Source: Liolophura sinensis
Taxonomy: Eukaryota > Mollusca > Polyplacophora > Chitonida > Chitonidae
Assembly (NCBI RefSeq): GCF_032854445.1
Contig: NW_027017957.1
Span: 436,001-500,000 of the forward strand
DNA length: 64,000 nt
Direction of reading: 5' to 3'
The number at the start of each line of letters is the position of its first letter. The stretch's first letter is position 1. The notes under the pieces were generated by a model. The model searched no databases and had not been told where the DNA came from. It worked only from the letters and a program-made list of their open reading frames with translations. Positions 48,982 through 61,127 of the stretch are shown here, piece by piece. Position numbers and translations under genes: made by a program.

Positions 48982-49194
48982 GTCAGCACCGTTGTGCACT
49001 AAACTTAGAGCGATTCCCTATGTAAAGTACTTAGTCGGAGCAGTTAAACATACCCCTCACTGACAATTAAACATTCCTTTGTTGTTTAGACGCGTGTGGT
49101 TAAATTTTGATCGGGTGTCATTTAATCACATCTTGTGAATCGGCGACTAAGATTAAATAGCTTGCTTAAGTGGCATTTAGAAGTCGGTGAGGAG

Positions 49195-49350
49195 TACACT
49201 GGACAAGGCATTCTTATGGATGTACAACTTCTTGTTTTATTAACACAACGTTTCGATGCAGATACTAGCATCGTTATCAAGTGAATGACATCAAAATTAC
49301 TACTGCGCTTATATATAGCAAGAGATGCAAATGTCAACAGATAAAACAAA
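49195..49350 (-). repeat. Penelope pseudo-LTR (3' copy)
   Basis: Sense with respect to the element. Contains CAGATAAAAC.. on plus; read on minus it runs from TCTTTTGTTTTATCTGTTGA to GCCTTGTCCAGTGTA, including a hammerhead-like segment (49242-49284) and an AATAAA. Confidence 0.85.
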
Positions 49351-49407
49351 AGAGGGTAAACAGTGCTCAGGGGATTAAGGTGTCCTGGGGTGGTGTTGGC
49401 GTACTGA

Positions 49408-49985
49408 CTAGGCTCGGTGGGGTTCCTGAGCGGTTTGGAGGATTAGCAGATCATAAAGCTGAGGGAGGTAGATGCCGTGATCTCTGTTCAGGCTGGGCTT
49501 TAATCTCTTAATCTGGATGGCTTCCTGTAGTTTTCGTTTCTTCCAATGGGGCTGATTCATGTTCAGTGTCCTGACTGTATTCCAGTTGATGTTGTGGGAT
49601 GGGTTTTCATGGATGTGGTCGGATATGCAGATTTGGAGTCAAGTTTCTGTACTGATGATTGGTGTTCTTTAATTCTGGTTTGAAGCGGTCTGCCTGTTTC
49701 ACCTATGTAGGAGTTGTTGCAACTGCATTTTAATTGGTAGACAACTCTTTGGGTGGCTGGGGTTTTGGTTGGTGTCTTCTTTCCTGTGGCATGTAGGTGG
49801 GTCTTTAGTGAGGTCAGGCTTCTGAAGACTGTTTCTATTCCAGTTGGCTGTTTTATTAGGCGGGCTATTTTGTGGCTGGTTGGACCAATGTAGGGGAGGT
49901 TGATTCGTATACCGGGGCCTTCCACGTGGACTCTAGGCTGTTGATTGAGTTGGAGTTGCGAGGACTTCTGGATGGTTTTTTTACT
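49408..49985 (-). pseudogene. Penelope GIY-YIG endonuclease C-terminal part, frameshifted
   Basis: Begins in the region joining reverse transcriptase and nuclease (INLPYIGPTSHKIARLIKQP), then the GIY-YIG domain: VVYQLKCSCNNSYIGETGRP and LQTRIKEHQ. Near 49628 one base is lost. In the new frame it continues ISDHIHENPSHNINW, then HWKKRKLQEAIQIKRLKP and LNRDHGIYLPQLYDLL, the conserved C-terminal end of Penelope proteins, with a stop at 49408-49410. In intact elements this nuclease nicks the target to start reverse transcription. Confidence 0.85.
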
Positions 49986-49998
49986 TGGTCTTAATTAA

Positions 49999-50160
49999 TT
50001 AATTTTTGTTTTATCTGTTGACATTTGCATCTCTTGCTATATATAAGCGCAGTAGTAATTTTGATGTCATTCACTTGATAACGATGCTAGTATCTGCATC
50101 GAAACGTTGTGTTAAATAAACCAAGAAGTTGTACATCCATAAGAATGCCTTGTCCAGTGT
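49999..50160 (+). repeat. Penelope pseudo-LTR (inverted copy)
   Basis: Nearly perfect inverted copy of 49195-49350, from TGTTTTATCTGTTGACATTT to CCTTGTCCAGTGTA. Inverted pseudo-LTRs are a known variant arrangement in Penelope elements. Confidence 0.85.
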
Positions 50161-50454
50161 AAGATTAAATAGGCGATAATCGCATGATTAGTGCTTTTAC
50201 ACGCGTGTGCACTTTAAAACACCTTTATGAATTCGGCCCATATTGTTTTGACCATTCGGATGATGGAAAATGGTTTGATAATTGTTGCACATCTCGGATT
50301 AACAGAGGCTCACCTGATACATGTACAAGGGCTAAGCAATTGTAAAGAAAGAATGGTTCTCGTGTTTGCGCTTAGCTGAAAATCAAGGGAGAGTAAGAAG
50401 AATACAATCATGTCTATAAATGGATGGATTCTATATAAAGAGTAAATATGTTTC

Positions 50455-50473
50455 ATATCGGAACATTCCTCAT

Positions 50474-50552
<79 letters not shown>

Positions 50553-50633
50553 TGTTAGACAAATCAAGTCTATATATACATATATATAATTAACTTTGTG
50601 TAGCTATTAAAAATAATGAGAAATGTTCCGATA
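50455..50633. mobile_element. Small foldback element filled with (TA)n
   Basis: TATCGGAACATTCCTCATTA at left and the complement of TATCGGAACATTTCTCATTA at right enclose a TA microsatellite of about 75 bp and AT-rich DNA. It looks like a MITE-size foldback in which the centre expanded. Target duplication not evident. Confidence 0.55.
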
Positions 50634-50784
50634 CACACACACATATATATATATATATTATGTTGTTAGACAAATCAAGTGTCTCAAACTGCACAGGTAT
50701 ATTTGCATGTAAATCAGTCAGTTTCACCTTGTTGCCTGGGTTCGACTGGTCGCCGAATCGGTAGACACACTTATGCAATTTCTA

Positions 50785-51480
50785 GTAGACAGTCTAGTCC
50801 ATAGTGAAACCGGCACTCCTGCAGTTGTGTCTTTATGGTTACAATTGAATTATTTGTAAAGAAAGTTTTTCCAATGACATCAAAATTTAGCCGCAGAACT
50901 GTTAACCTCTGCAATATGGCTTAAGAAGTCTGTGCTCTGCGCTAAGCCCAGTAAACACGGAAAACATTTCCTATCGTATACAGGATTTTCTAATCACAGC
51001 AATATACTGGACATCACTAGTCTAGATTTACATAAATCTAACTGACCAGGTTTCGAAGATCCTTAGTCCACCACGAGAGTTCTAGCTTTAATATGCAGAA
51101 ATACAGGTAATCAGACACTTAGCCCAATGTACTAACGTGATAAGTTGTAGGGGAGTGTTCTTCAAAGTATTAGAAAACAATGTTGGAATATGTCAAACAC
51201 GGTACCTAAAGTTATTGTAATCTTAATAGCCGTTTAAAGGACTCAACTATAACATGTACCCGAGGAATAATTATCCGAACTTCAATGCCCTCATCTCTCA
51301 TTTTAAACAGATGTGTACAGTGTATGCCAGATGGGCTGAGGTTTAGTGCCGGTAACCACTCCCACTGGCACATCTGTGAAAACTGCGAGTATAGCACAAG
51401 AACTGGCTAGCTGATCAGGGAAATAACTTAGAAATGTCCCAAAATCATGTAGGGTTATGTATCTTTTTAGACATTCCAGG
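50785..51480. repeat. Long local repeat, copy A (partial)
   Basis: Shares with copies B and C the phrases AGTCTAGTCCAT, CCTTAGTCCACCA, ATGTCAAACACGG, CATCTGTGAAAACTGC and CTAGCTGATCA in the same order. No reading frame is kept among the copies, so it is not a coding repeat as far as I can see. At the point where copy B holds a SINE, this copy has none (near 51138-51152). Confidence 0.7.
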
Positions 51481-51969
51481 TCAATAATCGTTCAAAATGT
51501 ATCTCTGTTGTGCTTTGATTGTGAGTGTTTATATATCGAACGTGGCGATGTAATTCAACACGATGAATACATTCCCCCTACCCCCGGATCACACGGAGTT
51601 ATACACAATCATGAGGCAGAGCTACAGAGATTGTGAACCCTCGGCTTAGGCGGAATTATACACAGTCAAGAGGCACAGCTCCAGCGACTCTTAACGCTCT
51701 GTCCACATTTACTTTAGATTAAGAGAAACGTACCCATTATAAATTTTTTTTAAAATTGGATTGAGGGTGTTTTATGGAGTAACCTTGACACACTAGTTCT
51801 TGCAGTAATTACTTGTGATGTTGATTGAACTTGTCACTCAACACGCAGTGTCCAACAAATGCTACAAGGCGAGATATGTTCACGCTATATGCAGGACCCT
51901 ACGGTATATTTCTGTTTATTAAATACCGATACAAGTAGTGCTGAAATTCTATCAAGTAAATTTGTGAGG

Positions 51970-54480
51970 AATTGTACTATAGAGGCAGTCTAGTCCATGG
52001 TAGAGCAAGCGTTGGTACTGTTGTGTCATCATTAGTACATCTGGCATTTTTGCAATGAGACTTTCCCCAATAAAATCAGAATTCAGCAGAAGAAGCGTTA
52101 ACCGCTGCAGTGTGACTTTAGAAGTGCACACGGGAAATCACGACCAAACTGGATTGAAAGATTCAAGTTGCTTTATTTTCTTCAAAAACATGTCAAGATA
52201 CAAATGAGCTATGCACTTTATCCCCTGTCATGGAGATTTAGATCTTCTGAGAATGTCGTCGATACGTCAATCTATTAGCGTCGATGGAAATGAGCGTGAC
52301 ATGTAGCCATTGTATACCCCTGCAATATTAAAAATCGAATTCGATGAAAATCAAATTGTTACAATATAAAGTATAGATTTAAAGCACAGAGATTTAAACC
52401 AGGGAAGTAACAACAGTGAAATACGGTCTCTTTCACCCATTCACCTAGAACACACTTTGGGTCTTTTCAACATCATTGAAATCTGTTGACGACTTCTTTT
52501 TGCATGATTCCGTCGTATTTTCGTACTTTATATATTTTCTAAGTTCTTTTCCAGTTTCCGTTAAACGTGGTTTTGGGAATTGGACTTGCGGTTATCCACC
52601 TAGAATGTCCGTCTTGGTTGACAGCAAAGTACTCGTCCTGTAGCACCAAGGCCACAGCGGATTTAGGTAGAACACATTTTAGTGGAGACAGAATTTATTA
52701 GACATCATCAGATTTACTTAAAATATATTATGTCATCACATTTAACATACAATCAAAATAAATAATGCAAAGGGACCAGGCCTCGGAGATCCTTAGTCCA
52801 CCAGCAGAATCCTAATTTATGCGACAATACAAGAGGTCCGACACCCAGCCCAATGTCCTGTTGTGGCAGGTTATAGGAGAAAAGGAGGTCTCCTTGGCCG
52901 AGGTGTTAGCAAGCCAGTGCAGCGTTATAACCTGCCACCAATGTGATCGCTGTGAGTTCAAGTCCAGCTCAAGTTAGCTTCCTCTCCGGCCGAATGTGGG
53001 AAGGTTGCTGGCAGCCTGCGGATGGTCAAGATTTCCCCGGTTTTCTCCCACCGTAATGCTGGCCGCCGTCGTACAAGTGAAATATTCTTGAGTGCAGCGT
53101 AAAACACTAATCAATTATTTAAATAAATATAGGAGAAAGGTGTTAAAGGTTACAAAACGATGCTGGAATTCGTCAAACACGGCACCTGTAATTACTGTAA
53201 TAATCACCACCGTTTAAAGAACTTTTGATATTTGAGAATGTTTTATCTATATCTATAAAATGTACCCGATGAATAGTTATCTGATCGAACTCTGGTGTGC
53301 TCACGTGACATTTTGACTAGATGTGTACATTTTAGGTCAAATAGATGGATGTCTAATTTCCACTGGCACTGAAACATCTGTGAAAACTGCAAGCATATCC
53401 CAAGCACTGAAGGACTGATCACTGGTAAATCTTAAAAATGTCCACAAAGTATGCACGAATATAGATCATATTAAACAATAGGCAAATCCTTGCATTTTCC
53501 AATAATGTTTTAAGGAACCAATGAAGAATTCTGTAACTATGTCGAGTATATAACACAGGTATGCCCAGAAGTTCTAATGAATGACAGCCGTCCTTCGTTA
53601 CAAACGGACTGGTTTGTAAAGAGCAAACTGCCACCATCAACAGAGAATACATTAACACAAATACTGAATTCTGGGCACTGGAAGTACATGTGTATCTCAA
53701 ACTGAGGAACTCACGACTTTTCAGCTACACCGCTGTGACAACCAGTAGATTTTGAGTCTCACTTCACCCAGTATTTTCATCTGTTTCCAAATCTAATGAG
53801 ACACAATTCTGGATGTTGTCTGAGAGAATATAAATTAGTAATATAGCAATATCATAACAATGTTTGCTTTGTCCGGCTCCTCTCCATGGGCGATAACTCA
53901 GTATTATTTTTGTATCACTGAGTGATCTTCCCTTAGACAACAAGGTGCTTTTCCTCTTCAATAAGCCAAAGCTTTGCATCCTTTTTCATTCAGAGACGTT
54001 CCAGCAGTGGTGCAAGGGCACTGTGCCTTACAAAGAGTCCCCTCTAGGCGTGGGTATATTTCTCTGTGGTATTAGTTGCATACATGTAGTGTTTATGTAA
54101 AACCGAAACAATCAATCTCAGTCAAACCACTGTACCAATGGTGGAGAGCACGAGGGAGAGTGGAGTAAACCACCGACCTTCGACGGCTAACTGGTCAGCC
54201 CCTTGATTCAAGGTAGTAGACAAAACAGCGAGAGATGGAATACATTTACAGGCCTACGCTCAAAGAATAGCCTATGGAAATTAAAAAGGGAAAGAAAACT
54301 GTAATAAAATAATAGCTTTATTATTTCTTGTATTGGCAAAGACAAAGTGTAAATGCCTGAGCAGAGAGACATAAGCTTACTCATTGGTGTGCATAGAAAA
54401 ACACAACTGATACATGACGGTATCTTTTTTTCTGATTATATACGTTATCATGAATATTTACATTTTAAAATTTATTCAAA
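51970..54480. repeat. Long local repeat, copy B (with SINE inserted)
   Basis: Homologous in order to copy C over about 1.7 kb: GGGACCAGGCCTCGG, CACAGGTATGCCCAGA, CAGAGAATACAT, CCCAGTATTTTCA, TATTCAGAGGCGTTCC-like (here CATTCAGAGACGTTCC) and TTTTTTCTGATTATA. The extreme left part (51970-52110) matches copy A (AGTCTAGTCCATGG). Interrupted by the SINE at 52883-53127. Confidence 0.75.
52883..53127 (+). mobile_element. Near full-length V-SINE-like SINE with target duplication
   Basis: Has a tRNA-like head (CTCCTTGGCCGAGGTGTTAG), a B-box-like GAGTTCAAGTCCAGC, the V-domain and the shared 3' end. The flanking duplication is TATAGGAGAAA at 52872-52882 and 53128-53138. Paralogous empty sites exist in copies A and C. 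Confidence 0.92.
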
Positions 54481-54559
54481 CACTTGTTTTCTCAACATTC
54501 CACTTCTACCGCACTTGGTTAACCAAATCGCTCACTTGAAATGTACTTAGGTGTGATCT

Positions 54560-56215
54560 CCCCTTGGTTACAAATTAATGCGATCAATTCAGTAACTCAT
54601 ACAGCACACGCCTATACGCCTAAAAGTAGTCATGTACTCGTCGTTTAGCACCATGGACCAAGCAGAATTAGGTATCAAAAATTATGACACGTCATTACTC
54701 TAGAATTAATCAAACTGCTGCGTTATCATCACATTTGACATACAGTCATAATAAAAGATGTAAGAGGACCAGATTACGGGTACGCTCATCCAACCAGCAG
54801 ATTCCTAGTTTATACAAGAAGTCCGACATAGTGAGCTATGGTGGCAAGTTATAGGGATCAGTCCGACAGAGTATCTATAGTTATTGTGACCGTAATCAGC
54901 GCTTAAATGACAAAGTATATGTTAGGACATATTTTGTTCATTCATAACATGTTTTGTCACATTTTAACCAGAGGTGTACATGCTATGTGAAATGTTAAGT
55001 GGCGCTAGAATGTCTGTGAAAACTTTAAAGTATATCGCCAATTAAACACTAGCAAACTGATCACTGGTAAATCCTAGAAACGTCAAACATTATATACAGG
55101 TATACATTATATTAAACAATAGCGACATCTGTGGATAGTCCAAGAATGTCAATAAAGAACCATTGGAGAAATATGTAATTTTGTTGAATAAAACACAGGT
55201 ATGCCCAGATGTTCTGTTAAATCACAGTAGTCCTTGGCGCCACTCTGACTGCCATGATCAGTGACCGGGGTGAGGTGGTGGTGCTGACCAGATGAATCCT
55301 AGACGTGCACTAAAAGACTTATTTCACAAACAAGGAAAGAACAAGTGATATCATCAGCAGAGAATACATCAACATAAATACTGAAATCTGGACGCTGAAA
55401 GAACAACACGTGTATTTTGAGCCCAAGAACTCCAGACTTATGGACCTACATAGCTATAACAACCAGTGAGTTGTCTACCCACTCGACCTCACTCGACCCA
55501 GTATTTTCACTGGTCTCGAGTGCATGTAATTGTTTCAAATGTGAGAAACTTAAAATATTCTGGATGTTCGAGAATGTAATCTGAAATAGAGCAATTAGCT
55601 AAGTCTTTTTCCTAAAGATCTATTGGCCAAAACTCAATATTATTTAGATAACAAATCTCTAGAGCACACCTTTCTATACTTTCCTATTCAGAGGCGTTCC
55701 GGAAGTAGTGCATGGCACTGAACAAAATCCAATAATTCGGTTTACATACGTAAATGTTGCAAATAGTAACAGCGAGGCGAGTGTATATTTCTTTGTGCAG
55801 TTAACTACCTACATGAGTCTTTCATATAATTCCGGAACAAGAAATCTCAATAACCCATTGTATTACAGATGCAGGTTTGATGTTTATGGGTGGGGAACAC
55901 CCAGGTGCGTGGGGTAAAGTACCTGACAAGCCTCCTGATTTAACAACGTAATTAAAACACCGATAGATGGGATACACTAGTTTGGTAACACGCGACGAAT
56001 AGTCTATGAAAATTAAAAAAGGACATATAATTAAACTGAAAATTAAGGCTTTCTAAGCTCTTCAAAAATGTCCAAGTACCACACCCTTAAATTTGGCTGA
56101 CTACCGAGGCATACACTCACTCATTTGTAGAAAAATACTATTGCCACAAATCTTTTTTCTGATTATACACGTTATAAATAATATGTATATATTAATACTT
56201 AAACATTTTTTTTCT
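54560..56215. repeat. Long local repeat, copy C
   Basis: Tandem partner of copy B in the same orientation, offset about 1.65-1.75 kb after allowing for the SINE. It keeps the phrase order of copy B to the final CTGATTATACACG. Similarity is moderate with many indels, so the duplication is old. No SINE at the equivalent point (54841-54860). Confidence 0.75.
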
Positions 56216-56321
56216 GTACTGAACAATGACATTGCGCCGTAAATTACTCTGAATCAAATATTCCGGAAATCCAACAATACTGCATCGCCCAAATAAGACC
56301 AGTGAGGTTGAGTTTTGTTTA

Positions 56322-56591
56322 TTTGATTTATTCATTGATTGGTGCTTTACGTCGTACTCAAGAATATTTCACTTATACGACGGCGGCTAGCATTATGGTG
56401 GGAGGAAACCGGGCATAGCCTGGGAGAAACCTACGACCACCCGCAGGTTGCTAAGAGACCTTTCTACTTACGGCCGGAGAGTAAGCCAGCATGAGCTGGA
56501 CTTGAACTCACAGCGACCGCATTGGTGGGAGACTCCTGGTTCATTACGCTGCGCTAGCGCGCTAACCAACTGAGCCACGGAGGCCCCACGC
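56322..56591 (-). mobile_element. Full-length V-SINE-like SINE (best copy)
   Basis: On the minus strand: head GTGGCTCAGTTGGTTAGCGC (A-box, plus 56558-56577), B-box GAGTTCAAGTCC (plus 56497-56508), CTCTCCGGCCGTAAG, V-domain GGTTTCTCCCAGGCTATGCC, then the shared 3' block and tail. Flanked by GTTTTGTTTA at 56312-56321 and 56592-56601. The internal pol III promoter boxes make this the reference copy for the family in this window. Confidence 0.93.
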
Positions 56592-56601
56592 GTTTTGTTT
56601 A

Positions 56602-59600
56602 AGACCACGACGTCTTCCTTTTCGCACCTCGCACAGAGGCAGGTTTATGCAATGAGGATTTGTTGAACTTAGGCTTGTAAAGGCCCAGTTACATGTATTC
56701 CTAAATCACGATTGGCAAAAATTAAAGAAAAAGGAAAATGATACAGCAGACCCCAAAAGGAAGACAGGCTTTCCGTTATCAAAATGATTGAATGAATAAC
56801 TGGGGCTTTACATTCGTCCGCAATACTTCAATCATATAGATCTAATGATGAAAAATGGCGATTCAAAGTGTTGATGAAAGTGCAAATAGAATATATTGAT
56901 GATTGTATTTTCCCCTCTGGTCTTCATTTACTGGAACAGGTGACAAAGGTATTGATATTGAGAGAACTGTGAAAGCAAACATTTTTCCAAAATTGTTTTC
57001 TGAGCTTTAATGGCATCACTGTTCAGTTTAGTAAGATTTATTCCACCAATAATCTTTGACTGCAGACAACACCTTACGAAATGTGCCATTGTTATCTACA
57101 TATATTTATTTATATATATAACTAACACCTTAAATGCACCGTTCATATAGACCATTTTCTGAGACAGTCCAATGAATACAGTGTTATTCTGTTTGAAAGC
57201 TAATTATTATTTAAAAATATCAAGACACCATAATTAAAGAACATATAAAACCTAAATAGAAAAAATATAGTGTATATCAAAACATTAAGGGTGATAAGTG
57301 CGGAAAATAAAAAGTATCTTATACTATTATAAAGTACATATTTATTGTACATGTAAATGTGTGCAAATATCAGCACAACATAGCTTGTCTCCAAATAGAT
57401 TATACATTATTACTTTTAAAAGTTTAAAATTGTCATTTATAAAAAGAATATAACATGGTACAATAAATCTAGTAAGTACTTGTGCTTTAAGGTTTGAGTT
57501 TGTTAGAACTACATTCGGGGTGCAATTAAAATACCCGATTGTAACCTGTTTAGTATGATATACGTGTATGCATGTGTTAACATAACTTCTCAAACATCTC
57601 ATGTTGTGTATACACACAAAATAAACACATTTTAAAAATAATCAGTGAATAACTGCAAAGGTAAAACAGCTGCAATTCAAGGAAGAATACACAATACATT
57701 GCAATTTACAGTGAAATATGTTAGAGTAATAGACACAGACTTAGTAGGAATACAAACTTATAACGTTTTGTGCACGTCTCAAGTGTAATTTTGTTCAAAA
57801 TTCTGAAATACATCTAAGAGAGATCAATTTCGAATGGCATGCGACCGCTACGCTAGACTCTCGCGCTCAGCAAGACGTAAACGACCAAGTTATTTTGAAA
57901 GTATTGGGGGTTAAACTATATTTTCATTTTAGGAAGCTAAAACCCTGTCGTCCTTGAAGGAGACGGCTATGTTAAACTCGAGTGCTGGTATGACGATATA
58001 TACGCTCTCACAAAACCTTCTGGAACAAACTATCCGATCACGTATTCAATCTCCACACAAACTTTACATGTTATCAAGGAATGACCGCATTGACACAGTT
58101 TTTTATTTTTCATTCATTTTCTTGGCAATGGTAAAAGACAATGAAAAAACTATATACTGTTAACTCGTGGGAACTGAGCTATCCAATCAGGAATACCGTT
58201 GCCTGGAATACAACAAGTCGCTCAGTGGAATACCGCATGTTCATTAGTTCCCTAAGTCAGGGTATAAGATCACTAGCACCTGTTCTCATATGAATACGAC
58301 TATATGTAGGAACTATCAAGGAGTAATTCTCACCAGGCCCGATTATTCTCATTCATTAAACGGCATATTGATGATCTGCTAGCTTTAAAGACTCGATATA
58401 TAGCAAAGAGGAAAGATGCAGATTCCCCAGATGGTACATCTTATTCCGACCTACGACAAGAGGGATAGTTTCAAGTTTGACAATGTAAATTACCTTTACC
58501 AGCAATATACCGACGGGTCTTTCATATGGCGTGTACATATCTCGCCTATTATCATTTATTAGATGCTGTTAGTTGTGTGATGATTTCAATCAACGTAACA
58601 AGTTATTACAGTAAAAACTTGTGTGTCAAGGTTATTCCGTAAAATGCCTTCACCCTAAGTTTTTTCCTGTCTTGTGTATAGGTATATGGCTGCATTATAT
58701 ACTTTCTTACTTCTTTGGTGATTTGTGTTAAACGTCGTTTTGGGAATTGGCCTTGCTTGTATTGACATGGAAAGTCCTTATTGGTTGGCGGTTGTTATAC
58801 GAATGCTTGTTTGGACGCATGGGTTATATTGTTTAAATGTTTAGTTAAATCTTTTCTTTTTTATGACAAAAAAGAAAATAGAAAACAAGTTCCGCTAACA
58901 CGGGGGAAGTACCCATTTAGAAAATACAAATATGATTTCAAGCATCAACATTTTATTGTTTGACCTTGGTTGGGGCCTGCACTTGAAGAATTCACTTTTT
59001 TCTTCCTTTTTTTTTGTTCAAAGGCCACCAAAAATAGTTTTAAGTTACATGCCCACTTTGCGGTGCCGAAAGTTGGTTGTATTAAGATTACTACTGTATA
59101 AGCATTTACCTAAACAGTTAGAATAAAACACTAACTGAAGTAAATTGACAACAGATCGTGATCATCTATTACGTGTGACCATTTGCCAGGTATCACACTG
59201 TCATCGCTGCTCTGGTTTTTCTCCGGTACGTCTTTTGTGATGTACGTCTCAATTATGTTTTCTTCCTGTTTAAAGCAGGATTCTGCTAGTGGACTAAGCA
59301 TCCCCGAGGCCTGGTCCCTTTGCACTGTTTTAGTGTTAGTTTATGTTTAATGTGATGACAATACAACATTTTGAGTAATTTTAGACCAGTGACGTTTAAT
59401 AAATTGCAATTAACATGACTCCATATTTTTTTGTGCTAAAGGGCCTGTAATTCGCTACTGTTTACGCATGTACATGAACAGTTGGAATAAAACCCTAACC
59501 TAGGTCAGTTGACAAGAGGCCGCTTTAATTATAATACCGAACACAGACGTATATAATTTCAATGTTAATGGACAATAAGGGAATTTTGGGCGCTTGTATT

Positions 59601-61127
59601 ACAGCTTAAAGCTTCGAAAAGTAATGTCTCATATATAAGTTTTATTTTTTATTTATTTATTTATATTATTTCATTGGCGTTTTACGGCGTACTCAAGAAT
59701 ATTTCATTTATACGACAGAACTTATACTCTGTGTGATGTCCTATTCGTTCAATCACTGTTATTTACGTAGTGCAAACAGATGATGCAACGTTTTTGATGT
59801 AAGGGTGATATTAAGAAAATCTGGAGTTACATCGTCAATGAAATCTGTGCATTGTTTTCATCTTGTTGTGTAAAAACAAGTATCAAACATACTATATTGT
59901 ACAAAAGAAATTTTGGGAAAACACCAGGTAAAGTCATATCCAAAACCCACAACCTATATTGACAAGTCTTACATCAGAGTAATTTACAGGCAAAAGTCAA
60001 TATAGGGATAGGTTACTACATTCCGGCTCTAATTACATAGCTGTCAGTAGTACTTACTTTGTTATGTCAACTTACTATATGGCCTTAAATCGTCTAGTTA
60101 ACTTATTTTATGCTAACAATTAATGATTCGCAAGGTGGCAGGGAAAGAAGACAAAATAACCCAAAGATACCTATATCGGCATAAAGCCGTGTTCACAGCG
60201 GGCGATTTGCCATACTGACTCGCAGAATTCGATAAACGCATTCGTATACCAGCCATCAACCAATAAGAACGTTCCTTGTCAATAATCCCACGGTTAATTC
60301 GCAAAACGACGCTTAACACAAACGACCAAAGAACTAAGAAAGTATAACACAAACTACCAAAGAACTAAGATAGTATACACTCACACCAGCAAGTTGTCAA
60401 CAATAAAATATGTATCTCCGTTGTCGCTTGATTGCAACATATATCCAAAGCCATCCAATTCAGTACGATAAATACATACACCCAGCACTGGACAAAGCGG
60501 AACTGAACAGTACCATGAGCAGAGCTCTGTCCACATCTACTTACACGAGTATTATACCGACTTCAGAACCTGGAGTGAAGGCGTCCGATGGAACAACCGT
60601 GACACACCATCTTTCTCAGTATCAACCTGTGGCGTTAATTGAGATCGTCGAACAACACGCAGGATTTAACAAATGGTTCCAGGCAAGAGATGTACACGCC
60701 ATATATAGGCCCCTTCGGTACAATATTGTCTATGTAAGGACAACCTAAAGCCAAAACTGAAGGTATCTCTCCTGCCCCACAGTCCGCGAGAGAGGAAACC
60801 TTTAGGTTTGTGTACAAACATAGGCTCAGACAAGATATACCATCTGCAGAACCTGTGGTTTCCTTTAAATCCAGTAAATATGTTCCACAGCATTTGCTAT
60901 ACATGGATTGTTTAAAGCCAGCAGATTATAAATATACCGTTTAGTGACTGAGAAAGATCGGACACGATGAGGACCACTCCCAAATAATTTCTGCACATAG
61001 TCGTCTTCATACCAGAACAGGTGTAGGTCAGCCAAAAGGGGGCACAATTTGTTGTCCAAACCACAGGCGTTCCGCTCGTTGATTGAGGAGGAATGGGGTT
61101 GTGCTTTGATTATAAGGCTATTTAGCT
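56602..61127. other. Non-coding region with local-repeat fragments
   Basis: No gene supported. Contains a minus-strand copy of the local repeat (59256-59345, complement of AAAGGGACCAGGCCTCGGGG), related DNA at 58690-58760 (TTAAACGTCGTTTTGGGAAT, also at 52560 and inverted at 45555 and 60297), two 31-bp tandem units (60316-60377) and a SINE piece at 59646. Confidence 0.5.
59646..59716 (-). mobile_element. SINE 3' fragment
   Basis: TTTA tail, then TTTTACGGCGTACTCAAGAA and ATTTCATTTATACGAC: the complement of the V-SINE-like 3' end only. Confidence 0.8.

Larger units (their letters stand above)
49161..50159 (-). mobile_element. Penelope-like element, 5'-truncated, nested in Harbinger
   Basis: About 1.0 kb inserted between two copies of TAAGATTAAATAG (49148-49160 and 50160-50172), a 13-bp target duplication. 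On the minus strand it has the end of the reverse transcriptase region, a GIY-YIG endonuclease domain and a pseudo-LTR. The same pseudo-LTR of about 155 bp appears inverted at the other end. A 34-bp extension (49161-49194) lies beyond the 3' repeat; Penelope elements are known for such extensions. Most of the reverse transcriptase is missing, so the copy is dead. Confidence 0.82.
46063..50239. mobile_element. PIF/Harbinger DNA transposon, 4.18 kb, with nested insertion
   Basis: Ends are inverted: GGGCCGAATTCATAAA at 46063 and its complement ending at 50239, with looser similarity for about 25 bp further. ATA flanks both sides (46060-46062, 50240-50242), the 3-bp duplication typical of Harbinger. 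It encodes the two proteins expected of the superfamily: a Myb/SANT-like DNA-binding protein (plus strand) and a HARBI1-like DDE nuclease (minus strand). Both are frameshifted, so this copy is not autonomous. A Penelope-like element (49161-50159) sits inside near the right end. Without it the element is about 3.2 kb, a normal length. Confidence 0.9.

Noticed and set aside
56497-56588. tRNA gene
   Set aside because: A-box and B-box are the head of the SINE; there is no intact cloverleaf and the sequence continues into the SINE body.
60410-60748. 112-codon plus-strand frame
   Set aside because: The DNA matches non-coding local-repeat sequence near 51.5-51.9 kb, where the frame is not kept.
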